A program made the translations under genes and the position numbers. The notes under the pieces were generated by a model. That model had not been told where the DNA came from. It made no database searches and saw only the letters and a list, made by a program, of their open reading frames with translations. 64,000 bases of DNA from Tetramitus jugosus (lineage: Eukaryota > Heterolobosea > Eutetramitea > Acrasida > Vahlkampfiidae): NCBI GenBank assembly GCA_937625935.1, contig OW569360.1, forward strand, positions 62,001 through 126,000. Direction: 5' to 3'. Below, piece after piece: positions 30,001-38,183 of this stretch. Numbering within the stretch: the stretch's first letter is position 1; each line of letters begins with the position of its first letter.

Positions 30001-33000
30001 AAATAGTATCAGAGTCGGTTGGAGTTTGAGCAACCACATATGCAACATTTGTTTGCCTCCAGTGAATAGAGTCAGAGATGGTTTTGGCAACAGGTGCTTC
30101 ATTGATGATGGAAACTGTAGCTGTTTGTTGGGCAATAGAAGCTCCATCAGACACGGTGTAAGCAAAGCTGAAACTACTTCCAATCAAGCTAGCAGGAGGA
30201 GTACCAGTAACCTTGGCCTTACCACTTTGCATGACTAGAGAAGATGCTGCATTGGATGGAGAAACTGTTCCCAAAGAATAAAGGGTCACTGTATCACCAT
30301 TGGCATCAGAGGCTCCGCTAATCACATCAAGAAGCAAACCAGTCTTGTAATCGGACCAATGGACATTGTAGCTCTGAGCAATTGGAACAGGAGCATCATT
30401 AGTCACATTTACGGCAGCCAAGGCAGTGTACGATTGAACTTGATCGGTAATAGTATATGAGAATTGAACATCACCTGATCCAACATAGTAGAGACCATTG
30501 ACAGATCCCAACAGATACACAACTTTGTTGGAGGACAGAGAAAGACTTCCTGGACCTGAAACGAGAGCAGCAGATGTTAGAGTGATAGGGTCACTATCAC
30601 TATCACTGGCATAAGTTAAAACATCGAATCCACCATAATCAGCAGTCAGAAGACTTCTCCAATGGGATGACACAACCTTGTTTGGAGCAGTTGGGGCAGT
30701 ATTAGTGATAGTGATAGTGACTGTAATTGTTTCGGTGGTGATAGTATCAGTGTAGTAAACCGCGAATTTAACCACTCCAATAGTCTTTGCAGCAGGTGTA
30801 TAGGTAACGTTTTGCTTGTTGGCTTCGACGACTGCAATTCCTGTATAAGCAGGGCTAGATGAGACGTCAGTCAGCGTGAGTGGGTTCACTCCGGTCATAC
30901 CATCAGTAAGGTTCAAGCTGACTCCACCCTGAATGTCTCTCCAATGGAAGGTGTAGTACTTTTGGGATGCTTGAACAGAAGTATACTTGACAGTAATCGC
31001 AATTGTGTTGGTTGCATCATCGAGTTCATCGTTGATGGTGTAAGTGTAAATATCTGTTCCAACACAATTGGCCTTTGGTTGATAGTGAATCTTTCCTTTC
31101 AAAACACTTGCAGTTCCGTTGACAGGTCCTGAGGCTTTGACATCCTTGAGATACAGGAAGGTAGAATCTTCAGAATCTTTGTCGGTGGCCTTAGCAATGA
31201 CATCGATATCAATCCCAGTGTTGAGATACTGAGGGTCTAACTCCAAGACAATAGCAGCAGCGACAGGTGCATTGTTGTACACAGTAACCGAGATGGAACT
31301 AGTGCTTGTTGAAGCACCATCACTTAAAGTGTAAGTGAATGAGGAACTTCCCTTCTTCCAAGAGGAAGTACCGGAGAATCTTAAAGTGGAAGGAGAACCT
31401 GAAACAGTATTCTTAACTACTTGACCATTGGTAGGTGAAGTGTAAGTCAAGGTCAAGTCATCTCCATCCAAATCCTTAACGGAGCTGTATGGAGAGAATT
31501 CGGTGTAGCCTGCAGTTTGGAGAGTTCTCCAATGAATAGTTCTTGAAAGTGAAGTTGCTGATGGCTTGTTTGCATTGGTAACAGTAACTGAGACCGTAGC
31601 AGGACTAGTGGATTGTTGAGCTCCATCGGAGATACTGTAAGGGAAAGAACATGTGCCCAATGTCAAAGAAGCAGGAACATCAAATCTGACGGTTCCAGCA
31701 ACAGCATCGACAATGGTAGCAGTTCCGACACTAGAAGGAGAGGTAGACAAAGAAGATGACGCAATCTTGATTGAATCACTATCGTCATCCTTATCATTAG
31801 TGAGAACGTTGAAAGTCAAACTTCCGGTTCTCCAATGCAAACTATATGCGTCATTGTTTGCGACTGGACGAGTGTTAGTGACAGTGACAGTTACTACACC
31901 ATCAGTTACCTTATTCCAATCAGAGACTGTGTACTTGAAGCTATCAGTTCCAACAAATGGTTGAGTTGGTACGTATCGTACTCCGAGTCTTCCGTCTGGC
32001 AGGGTAATAATACTTGATACTCCATTCTTTGGTGAAGTAACAGATTGAACATACAAGCTATCACCTTGTGCATCAGAATCATTAGCCAGAACATCAATTG
32101 TGACACCTTCGGCGACACTCCAGTGAAGTGTGGCAGTATCTGCATTGGCAATTGGAGCAGTATTGGTCACAGAAATTGTTACAGTAGCAGAGGTACTGAT
32201 ATCAACACCGTCAGTAATGCGATAGGTGAATGAATCAGTGCCAACAAAACCGCTGGTTGGAATATAAAGGAACTTGCTTCCAGACAAAGTCAAGAGTCCA
32301 CTTGAAGGTCGAGAAAAGGAGGAGACTAGGATAGAGTCACCATCAGCATCAGAATCATTGAGAAGTGGCTCAATTGAGACTGATCTATTCCAGAAAGTAG
32401 AAACAGCATCATTCACTGCGACAGGAACAGTGTTCTTAATGTTAACAGCTACAGTAGCTGTACCAGTCAAACCAAGGTCATCAGAGACAACATAGGTGAA
32501 ACTGACCTTACCAACAGTAGTATCGGCCTTGAATTGGACCGTCTTCTTATCAGAGCTAATAGTAATCACGGAGGAACCAGCATCTGGACCAGACACCGAA
32601 GTAATGGTCAAAGGGTCATTATTTGGGTCAACGTCATTGCTCAACACATTAATGGTAACAGAATTCTTCTTGACGACAGTTGCAGTGTCGTCATTTGCAA
32701 CAGGGGCCTCGTTGTAAACATTGATGGATACAGTGGCAGTAGCAGTCTTGGCCTTAGATGCAGTAGTAACAACATCTCTCATAGTATAGGTGAAGCTATC
32801 AGCACCGACAAAGGTGGAAGGAGCAGTGTATCTCAAGACTTTGCTGGAAATCTTGGTGACCTTTCCACCCTTGGTGGTAGTGATAGATCCAGAGAGAACA
32901 ACTTCCATATCATCACCATCAGGATCAACATCATTAGCAATCACATCAATGTCAACATAATTGTTTCTGCTACAGTCTGCAGAATCACTGTTGGCAACAG

Positions 33001-34354
33001 GGGCAGTATTCAAAATAACAAAGTTGATGAATCCAGTTGTCTCATCATATGAATCAGTAACTTTGTACTGAACATAGTCATCAACATCACTTCCGTGAGT
33101 TGGAGTGTAGAGGAGTGAGTAGACATAAAATGGCAACTCGAACCAAGTGTCACCAGCGTACAAAGCTTGTCTGGATTCCTTGGTTTCGACCAATGAGGCA
33201 GAGCCATAGGTTGGGTTCTGAACAATAGAAGCAGTCAAGATATCGAGATCGTCCAAATCGGAGAACTCTAGAGACACTCTGTTGTCCACAGTGTTCTTGA
33301 CCACATTGACAGTCTTGTTGACAGCCACTGGAGCAGTATTGTACAACTCGAGAGTTGCAAAAGAAGTGCTGTTCAATGGCTCAAAGTCACTAATCTGATA
33401 TTCAATGCTGTCAAAGTATGGATCAGTGTTGGATGAAGCCCAATATACAATTTTGGTGCCGTTGGCATTCAACAAGGCATTACCCTTGGAAAAGCCGACA
33501 TAGGTAATAGTGAGAGCATCGCCATTGACATCATAATCATTGGCCAGGACATCCAAGTCATACACCAAATTCTTTCTCAAACGGAAAGAGTCGACTTGAG
33601 CCACTGGAGCATCATTCTTCAATTGGAAAGTAACAGTACCATTACATGTGCTGTTCTTATCAGTGACATAGTAAACCAAGGATTCACTGAGACCGAACTG
33701 TGCAGCAGGAGTATAGTAGAGAGTCTTGTTATCGAAACGAGCAGATCCACTGACTGATGGTTGATCAACGTTCAACAAGGACAGATCATCACTGTCCACA
33801 TCAGAAATGGAAACACCGCTTTGAGTAATGTCAAACAACTTGTAGGCATTGTCCTTGGAGTTTCTGGAGACATCAAATGCAAAATCAGCACAATCTGGTG
33901 CATGATTCATCACAGTGACATTGACATAGCTCTTGGAGGACAATTTGTCATTGGAGACAGTATACTCGAACATGTCTTGACCAGAATAGACACCATTGCC
34001 ACGATAGGTCAGAGAAACGAAATCAGAATTAATAGAAACAGTACCAAACGTGGGTTGAGTCACCTTGGTAATCTTGAGAGCAGAACCCTTAGGGTCCTTG
34101 TCATTGGCCAGTGGATAAATGCTGAGAGAGTCAGACTTGTAAACAGAAACAATGTCAGGATTCGCAATAGGAGGTTGATAACCAACTCCAGTGCCAATCA
34201 AGATGACAGTAGCTACCGTTGCGGCTATCACAACACTTGTCACAACAATTCCTACGATTGTTTGACCAAGTGTGCCGAGCTTGAGCAGGGAGACGTTGGC
34301 TGCATTGACGCCGACAGTCTGCTGGGTGGACGAAATAATCACGTTATCGTCCAT
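27077..34354 (-). CDS. giant membrane-anchored tandem cadherin-like/Ig-like repeat protein with vWA domain
   Basis: 2425 aa in one exon. A short N-terminal cytosolic part and one hydrophobic helix (IVGIVVTSVVIAATVATVIL, about 33-52) suggest a signal-anchor, type II orientation. Then come about 20 tandem modules of 85-110 residues, each beginning with N.APVA and holding a DVLANDxDxxGD-type Ca-binding-like turn, a strand ending YTVSD or YTISDG, and VTVTV. This is the bacterial cadherin-like/Big_9 design. A vWA domain follows with an intact MIDAS start (FVIDGSGSIGS, Asp at about 2013) and a Cys-rich loop (CSCSQCS...CNHC...CNPC, about 2120-2155). About 230 C-terminal residues follow. Probably a surface adhesin. 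Bacterial origin of the repeat module is inferred. Confidence 0.88.
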   Translation of the reverse strand: MDDNVIISSTQQTVGVNAANVSLLKLGTLGQTIVGIVVTSVVIAATVATVILIGTGVGYQPPIANPDIVSVYKSDSLSIYPLANDKDPKGSALKITKVTQPTFGTVSINSDFVSLTYRGNGVYSGQDMFEYTVSNDKLSSKSYVNVTVMNHAPDCADFAFDVSRNSKDNAYKLFDITQSGVSISDVDSDDLSLLNVDQPSVSGSARFDNKTLYYTPAAQFGLSESLVYYVTDKNSTCNGTVTFQLKNDAPVAQVDSFRLRKNLVYDLDVLANDYDVNGDALTITYVGFSKGNALLNANGTKIVYWASSNTDPYFDSIEYQISDFEPLNSTSFATLELYNTAPVAVNKTVNVVKNTVDNRVSLEFSDLDDLDILTASIVQNPTYGSASLVETKESRQALYAGDTWFELPFYVYSLLYTPTHGSDVDDYVQYKVTDSYDETTGFINFVILNTAPVANSDSADCSRNNYVDIDVIANDVDPDGDDMEVVLSGSITTTKGGKVTKISSKVLRYTAPSTFVGADSFTYTMRDVVTTASKAKTATATVSINVYNEAPVANDDTATVVKKNSVTINVLSNDVDPNNDPLTITSVSGPDAGSSVITISSDKKTVQFKADTTVGKVSFTYVVSDDLGLTGTATVAVNIKNTVPVAVNDAVSTFWNRSVSIEPLLNDSDADGDSILVSSFSRPSSGLLTLSGSKFLYIPTSGFVGTDSFTYRITDGVDISTSATVTISVTNTAPIANADTATLHWSVAEGVTIDVLANDSDAQGDSLYVQSVTSPKNGVSSIITLPDGRLGVRYVPTQPFVGTDSFKYTVSDWNKVTDGVVTVTVTNTRPVANNDAYSLHWRTGSLTFNVLTNDKDDDSDSIKIASSSLSTSPSSVGTATIVDAVAGTVRFDVPASLTLGTCSFPYSISDGAQQSTSPATVSVTVTNANKPSATSLSRTIHWRTLQTAGYTEFSPYSSVKDLDGDDLTLTYTSPTNGQVVKNTVSGSPSTLRFSGTSSWKKGSSSFTYTLSDGASTSTSSISVTVYNNAPVAAAIVLELDPQYLNTGIDIDVIAKATDKDSEDSTFLYLKDVKASGPVNGTASVLKGKIHYQPKANCVGTDIYTYTINDELDDATNTIAITVKYTSVQASQKYYTFHWRDIQGGVSLNLTDGMTGVNPLTLTDVSSSPAYTGIAVVEANKQNVTYTPAAKTIGVVKFAVYYTDTITTETITVTITITNTAPTAPNKVVSSHWRSLLTADYGGFDVLTYASDSDSDPITLTSAALVSGPGSLSLSSNKVVYLLGSVNGLYYVGSGDVQFSYTITDQVQSYTALAAVNVTNDAPVPIAQSYNVHWSDYKTGLLLDVISGASDANGDTVTLYSLGTVSPSNAASSLVMQSGKAKVTGTPPASLIGSSFSFAYTVSDGASIAQQTATVSIINEAPVAKTISDSIHWRQTNVAYVVAQTPTDSDTISILSITSNQGSITGRITYSGSTITYNPPSSFTGVEVLTYTISDGIQTAVGQATITVYNTAPVAKSYTTSAHWSTSSSYVFSAKADATDADNLDTNNLTVQSTLVGLSSTMYTVSNGVITLTPSNAIKATGSLTVTYTITDGIAVSQGTIAITFLNIPPVAPSKSISISRVYGQSRYILTGANSLLPSGTVDADSDPLTLSIISGGQLTGTGNDVSVVISEYFASSIQVQYVYNDGLVNSGPATATITFTNAAPVCQPAPISVQKGQTKSVVAVCTDANGDPVTISASNLPSGLTLSGSTFTFVAPTGVKVSYSIPFTGKDGVGATGSNILTISVTSLPPTANDYTWNVAARRDSRTHTLNYLTASGASDPDGDALTFAIVSHTCTGADSVTISGNTLTFVRQYTYSTATCKIMVSTSDPDLSSVTNTVTVVITTSGLNAVGRSITVSNQDGAYFTMTESDIMVNDNDPLGGTIAFDGFYISAADGCSTTPVPANGFCGNVSPTSPSSGTWKLSQASVECQTQRFRYQIHSVQDPSQIGYAILDVRFQNCKCVKPLDIVFVIDGSGSIGSSNFALMRSFMQQIVDPLDVGSGSTQTQIGIVVFDGSIYNILPLTSSKATITNAITNLAYPGGSTNIRSGVLSAERMLTGTNSRGTTVPKMIITIFDGEPNTPCSCSQCSSASYLSTSLCTSTRYPARDCNHCTASGPLKCNPCGDVLSEARRINAKKPGDADGYWRIMSIGVGPYLSNPSAKALIRDLSYNQDLSLSVDWNQLSTVVSTIQSQSCDLIDTAVASNTYTEGTDIFAYCGQIVGISTGTYQWYVADASTAMTYASNSFNSSDSRATLFQVVCNNFGTKINYQSSTVASFALWSLQTEKYVVRSSTKFYANGASPQYFNMRTSTSALVGTPVPTFVSMYLQVSDGYYITNSPLTASTSSATYFMLYSVSYNDIAYTTGLRSAATFPVPITDTTKYGAV

Positions 34355-34734
34355 GGCTTAAAAATGGGGTAAAGTACAACTAACTAAATCAGAACAAAGT
34401 AATTCGTTATCTGCTTTGCAGTATTTAACAGGAAGAGAGCCTCAAAAAGATTTTCTTGGTTTGTGTATGTTGTTGTTGGATGGTGAATAGAGAAAATCTT
34501 TGAGAATTCCAGTTGACGGTTGGCTTTTGAAGTGTGCAACTTCAACAACTTGGTTGGCTCGCGCTTTCGACAGGTTTAAGGTCGATTGGTCTGTGAAAGG
34601 TCATGACATACGGAATTTTTTTTTTGACGTTTGAAGCATTCCATCGCGCTTCTAAGCCTTTCCTTTGAGCTTTCGAAAGGAATCGCCCAATTTCGTCGCG
34701 CATTCGAAAGAATCTATCATTTCCTAATAAAGAT
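34355..34734. other. intergenic: promoter side of the giant gene
   Basis: 380 bp between two minus-strand genes. It holds a possible TATA-like TATTTAAC at 34421-34428, a T9 run at 34617-34625 and two nearby TTCGAAAG words (34673-34680, 34703-34710, the second as ATTCGAAAG). No convincing coding frame; an antisense-to-nothing frame that continues from the downstream gene looks random. Confidence 0.55.
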
Positions 34735-36537
34735 TCAGTGCGACGGAATGTATGGAAAAGCATCAGCGCATATGGGTGGTATGCTTGTATGGAATGGAGT
34801 CTGGTCAATGTGGATAGGCAAGTTTCTTTGGGCAATCCAATAGGTTTTTGCACCATGAACCTGCCTGGCAGTTTCCACAAAGCTAGACCCAAATGAACCC
34901 ATTATGTAGTGTGCCCTTGAAAGAGCAACCCAGTTTGCCACTGCATCGTCCATGCTGGTTGCGTTGTAGTTCGAATGGCCAATTTGGGAAGGCGGAAGAT
35001 AATACAGAAGCTTCTTGTTCAGTTTCTGCTCGAGGGGTTCAATGAGTCGTGCGAACAGAGTTACGATTGTCGGGTTGTCTGTCGTTAGGAATGAGACTGC
35101 AGATAGCGAGGCAGCAGAACTGGCTTCCAATATTCGCCTCAAGCATAGAGCCATTCTACCACTTGTTGGTAAGGAGATAAAGCGTGAAGACAGCCTGTGG
35201 TCATCCGTATCAACAATACCACTTCGAATTTGCACACCGTACACTGTGCTGACACTCTTGAATACTTTTGTGATTTCGGAGAGCTTGTCTTCAACCAGTT
35301 GAGATGGCTGGTCAAAGCTAAAGTAACGATACACTAGATTCCAATCGGGGTCAGAATTGAACCTTTGGAACGTGGACTTTGTTGAAGGATTAACAGCCAA
35401 CATCTCGTGCAACGGAGAGTATGTAACAATGTGCATACATGGATACTTTAGGATAGAGTCGATTGGCTTTGACTTTAGGTGCTCTCTATTCTGTTCACAC
35501 TCTGGACAGTTGTGTAACCGATAAATGTAACAACTCTCAACTAAAGATTCCCTTGGTACATTCCAATTTGAATATTTCGTCTTCGAACGAAAATATCTCT
35601 CCAAAGTAACATATGGCATGTTCAAGTACAAAACTCTTCCTGTGATCATGGCAAGGTATAATGAACTCGTAATCGACCTTACCATGTTGCCCCATCCTTC
35701 AACAGGTGTCACCATTAGCACTGAAGCTGTCATCTCATTACCGTTAGCATATAACTTTGTTTGGTGAGAATGAAATTGGATGTAGGCATCCAGCGCTTCT
35801 TGCATGTTCGAATAGTGTCGCAACCGATAAGAATCCAAATTGCTCCATTGACTATTCTCCAATAGCTCTTGACTGTTTCGCGCCAATGAAACCCGATCAC
35901 TCGTGCCATTCAAAAAAGTGTCCGTGAACCTTAATAATGCTGGAACGAGTTTGTTTACTGCCTCTTCACTTGCTTGCAATCGATCATCAAGGTTCGGTAT
36001 CTTCATGGGTCGTACATGGAATGGAAACGGATCGGCCATCCCTCTTTCCACACTTCTCTTTGTCGGTATTCGATTTACAAATTGTTTAGTGTTCTCGTCA
36101 AACACGTTTATCGGAGGATAGTTATCATACATGTTTCGCTTGCGCTTACTACCAAAGAGACTGAATGGCCACCACGAATTTGACCGAGATGATCCTCCTG
36201 TTTCTTCAATGATATGTTCACTGCCATTAGTGTTCTCACTCATCAACACCAGAAAGACCAAAAACACGAGGTAAAGGAGAAAAACAATCATGAAGAGCCA
36301 TAGGATCTTGCAAGAGGACGGTGTTAAAAAACCACAACAATCACCAAAACCGGAACAACACCTCTTGTTGTGACGATTCTTTGACAGTGGTTGTTTGTGC
36401 AGTCGTGGACTCTCGTTGTGACGTTGTGTCAATCGATTGGACAACGTTGTTTTCTTCTTGATTTTGAGTAGGTCACCCTTTGTGCGATAAGGCACTACCA
36501 GTGATGCAGGATCGTCACTGTTGGTCATGGGCAGCAT
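34735..36537 (-). CDS. fucosyltransferase-like type II Golgi glycosyltransferase
   Basis: 600 aa. A basic, Cys-containing cytosolic tail, one transmembrane helix (about 77-99), a stem, then a lumenal catalytic domain. Conserved-looking motifs are PVEGWGNMVRSITSSLYLA and TGRVLYLN (the acceptor/donor region near 265-290), VSTVYGVQIRSG (the basic GDP-fucose-binding motif I, HxR-like), SFLTTDNP and DDAVANWVALSRAHYIMGS followed by SFVETARQ. These fit the plant/bacterial alpha-1,2/1,6-fucosyltransferase superfamily (GT37/GT23/GT65 clan), which share this order. The exact linkage cannot be told. Several Cys in the lumenal part (CYIYRLHNCPEC) suggest disulfides. Confidence 0.7.
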   Translation of the reverse strand: MLPMTNSDDPASLVVPYRTKGDLLKIKKKTTLSNRLTQRHNESPRLHKQPLSKNRHNKRCCSGFGDCCGFLTPSSCKILWLFMIVFLLYLVFLVFLVLMSENTNGSEHIIEETGGSSRSNSWWPFSLFGSKRKRNMYDNYPPINVFDENTKQFVNRIPTKRSVERGMADPFPFHVRPMKIPNLDDRLQASEEAVNKLVPALLRFTDTFLNGTSDRVSLARNSQELLENSQWSNLDSYRLRHYSNMQEALDAYIQFHSHQTKLYANGNEMTASVLMVTPVEGWGNMVRSITSSLYLAMITGRVLYLNMPYVTLERYFRSKTKYSNWNVPRESLVESCYIYRLHNCPECEQNREHLKSKPIDSILKYPCMHIVTYSPLHEMLAVNPSTKSTFQRFNSDPDWNLVYRYFSFDQPSQLVEDKLSEITKVFKSVSTVYGVQIRSGIVDTDDHRLSSRFISLPTSGRMALCLRRILEASSAASLSAVSFLTTDNPTIVTLFARLIEPLEQKLNKKLLYYLPPSQIGHSNYNATSMDDAVANWVALSRAHYIMGSFGSSFVETARQVHGAKTYWIAQRNLPIHIDQTPFHTSIPPICADAFPYIPSH

Positions 36538-36651
36538 TTTCTCTATTGGTTCATTCGAAGCTTACAATGTCTTTTAAGAGAAGAGATTTTTCGCGCTTTT
36601 TTGTTTTTTGATTTTTCGGCGAAAAGAGAACCGATTTTGGCGCCGAAGAAA

Positions 36652-37902
36652 ATGGTGAGAATCAAGCTGTGGTTTGAATTTGATTTGTTGAACAAGGAAT
36701 TGAAGTCATGTCCTCACGAGGCTGACATTATGAGAAAGTGTTGGTTCGTCGTGGAGGGAGAAACGATACAGCTTTACTCGCTTAAAATTTCTGACTTGCA
36801 CGAGATGATTTCTGCTCAGTTTGCTCACTTGCTGTCTCCTCAAGATGATCCTTGTTCTTTTGTTTTGGTGTTGGATGATTTTGTATTGCCTCCTTCACAA
36901 AGCTTACAATTGCTGCGCGATGGTGATTTGATTGTTGTAAAGAAGATGAAATTGATGTTTGATTTGCATCACGTCGATTCTAAGAAGCGGTCATCCAAGA
37001 AGAAGAGAAAGTCAACCAGCAACCACAAAAAAGACTCGAAGAAACGAAAAAGGAAAAAGTCTGCCAAGAAGGAGGAGTATTCCTCTGATTCAGCAGAGTC
37101 AACATCCTCAAGCAGCTCAAGTGACGATTCGGAGCCTGAAACAGCATCGTCGAACAAGCCCAAGGGAGATGACCACGTTAGATCAGCTGAAGAGAAGAAG
37201 CAAGGAGAGTTCAATTCTCTAGAAAATTCTTTTCAAGGAGAGGAATCCCATCGAAGAAGTACACCACGGAACGATCGTTATAAGAAAAGACCTGTTGTTG
37301 AACGGTCCTCACATTTGACGGAGGAACAGCAAGAACATCATACACAACAGAGTAGCATTCTTCAAGATACTCCCGAGAAGGACAGGAGAGCAGAATATCA
37401 AGCAAATAAACGAGTGGCACGTCAGAACAGAGGGAACGCGAGAAGCTATCAGGATGGGCAAAGCTCAGGAGCATCTTCCAATCGAGGCTACTTGGCTAGA
37501 ATTAAACAAGCGTTAAGCAACAATCAGAAGGGAACGCAAGCACCCTCAAGACAAGTAGAGCATGAAGTACCAAAAACTCCAGAGAAGAGGAATTACCAAC
37601 AGGTGATTGAAAGAGATCCAGCAAAGGACGATGTTTTTCTTTTCAGAGCACTGGAGTTGAGTGATAATTTTACTCCAAAGCTATCAGAGATGAAGGAAGC
37701 CAAGGTCGTAAATTACGATAAGGAGACAGATTTAGTGACTCTGCGACAACTTTTTCCTCCATTCGAAGTGCAGAAAGAAATTGATGGGCGTCAAAATCCA
37801 AGTCTGCTCGAAGGAGAAGTGACAGAGGATGAGGTAATGGTGTATGAGAGAAAGTGGGAAAGGATGAAACATCTGGCAATACTCAAACATGACAATAAAT
37901 AA
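36652..37902 (+). CDS. coilin-like Cajal body protein
   Basis: 416 aa from ATG 36652; no ATG in the open frame upstream. N-terminal ubiquitin-like coilin domain (1-100): MVRIKLWFEFDL, CWFVVEGETIQLYSLKISDL and VLDDFVLPPSQSLQLLRDGDLIVVK, which follow the coilin pattern of an early F-D, a DLI-like strand and LPP.....R..D.. The middle is Lys/Ser/Asp/Glu-rich with nuclear-localisation-like KKRSSKKKRKS. The C-terminal region DVFLFRALELSDNFTP...KEAKVVNYDKETD matches the coilin Tudor-like module. Coilin scaffolds Cajal bodies for snRNP maturation. The last 155 nt are part of a 173-bp segment that recurs at 39794. Confidence 0.8.
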   Translation: MVRIKLWFEFDLLNKELKSCPHEADIMRKCWFVVEGETIQLYSLKISDLHEMISAQFAHLLSPQDDPCSFVLVLDDFVLPPSQSLQLLRDGDLIVVKKMKLMFDLHHVDSKKRSSKKKRKSTSNHKKDSKKRKRKKSAKKEEYSSDSAESTSSSSSSDDSEPETASSNKPKGDDHVRSAEEKKQGEFNSLENSFQGEESHRRSTPRNDRYKKRPVVERSSHLTEEQQEHHTQQSSILQDTPEKDRRAEYQANKRVARQNRGNARSYQDGQSSGASSNRGYLARIKQALSNNQKGTQAPSRQVEHEVPKTPEKRNYQQVIERDPAKDDVFLFRALELSDNFTPKLSEMKEAKVVNYDKETDLVTLRQLFPPFEVQKEIDGRQNPSLLEGEVTEDEVMVYERKWERMKHLAILKHDNK

Positions 37903-37920
37903 TTTATGCAAGTTTCGCCA
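37748..37920 (+). repeat. direct repeat, copy A (coilin 3' end plus VPS16 stop region)
   Basis: 173 bp matching 39794-39966 with one substitution (T versus A, near 37754/39800) and no indel, offset 2046 bp. It spans the last coilin codons, the coilin stop (37900-37902) and the start of the VPS16-type 3' end on the minus strand. This is the active coilin copy. Confidence 0.97.
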
Positions 37921-38038
37921 CCAACACATTGGTAGGCTTAATATTCATGTAATTTGATATCTTGAAAGCAATCATTGAACTAACCCAAACTTGAGGCGAT
38001 ATATCCGGTAACCAGATCAGGTCGTCGTTCGGTGACCA
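37904..38038 (-). pseudogene. VPS16 3'-end remnant with internal deletion
   Basis: A 44-residue minus-strand frame ends at the same stop as VPS16. Its last residues are the VPS16 C-terminus (AKLA) and just before them AFKISNYMNIKPTNVLV, equal to VPS16 AFKISNYMDMKPTNVLV near 41000-41049 except two residues. The 1032 nt (344 codons, frame kept) that separate these parts in VPS16 are missing. Upstream residues (DDLIWLPDISPQVWVSSM) have no match in VPS16 here. An acceptor-like GTGTGTTTAG precedes the frame on its own strand, so it could be a terminal exon of something, but a decayed duplicate is more likely. Confidence 0.8.
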
Positions 38039-38183
38039 CTAAACACACTTCTCTCAACAAACGGACTGCTTTCATTCGAATACTATGGATTGTTATGCGG
38101 TTTTTTCTTTATTTAATTTTTAGAGCCTTTGTTTCTTATCTGGAGCAAAGCTGTCCTCTTGGTCACGAGGTCTCTTCTCTCTG

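Noticed and set aside
29789-32717. Several plus-strand frames inside the giant gene (for example 32534-33052)
   Set aside because: Antisense of Thr/Val/Ser-rich repeats; periodic repeats create periodic antisense open frames.
27077-34354. Possible CRISPR or satellite array, because of the regular ~290-bp period
   Set aside because: The period comes from protein repeats of about 95 residues with diverged DNA; there are no identical direct repeats or spacers.
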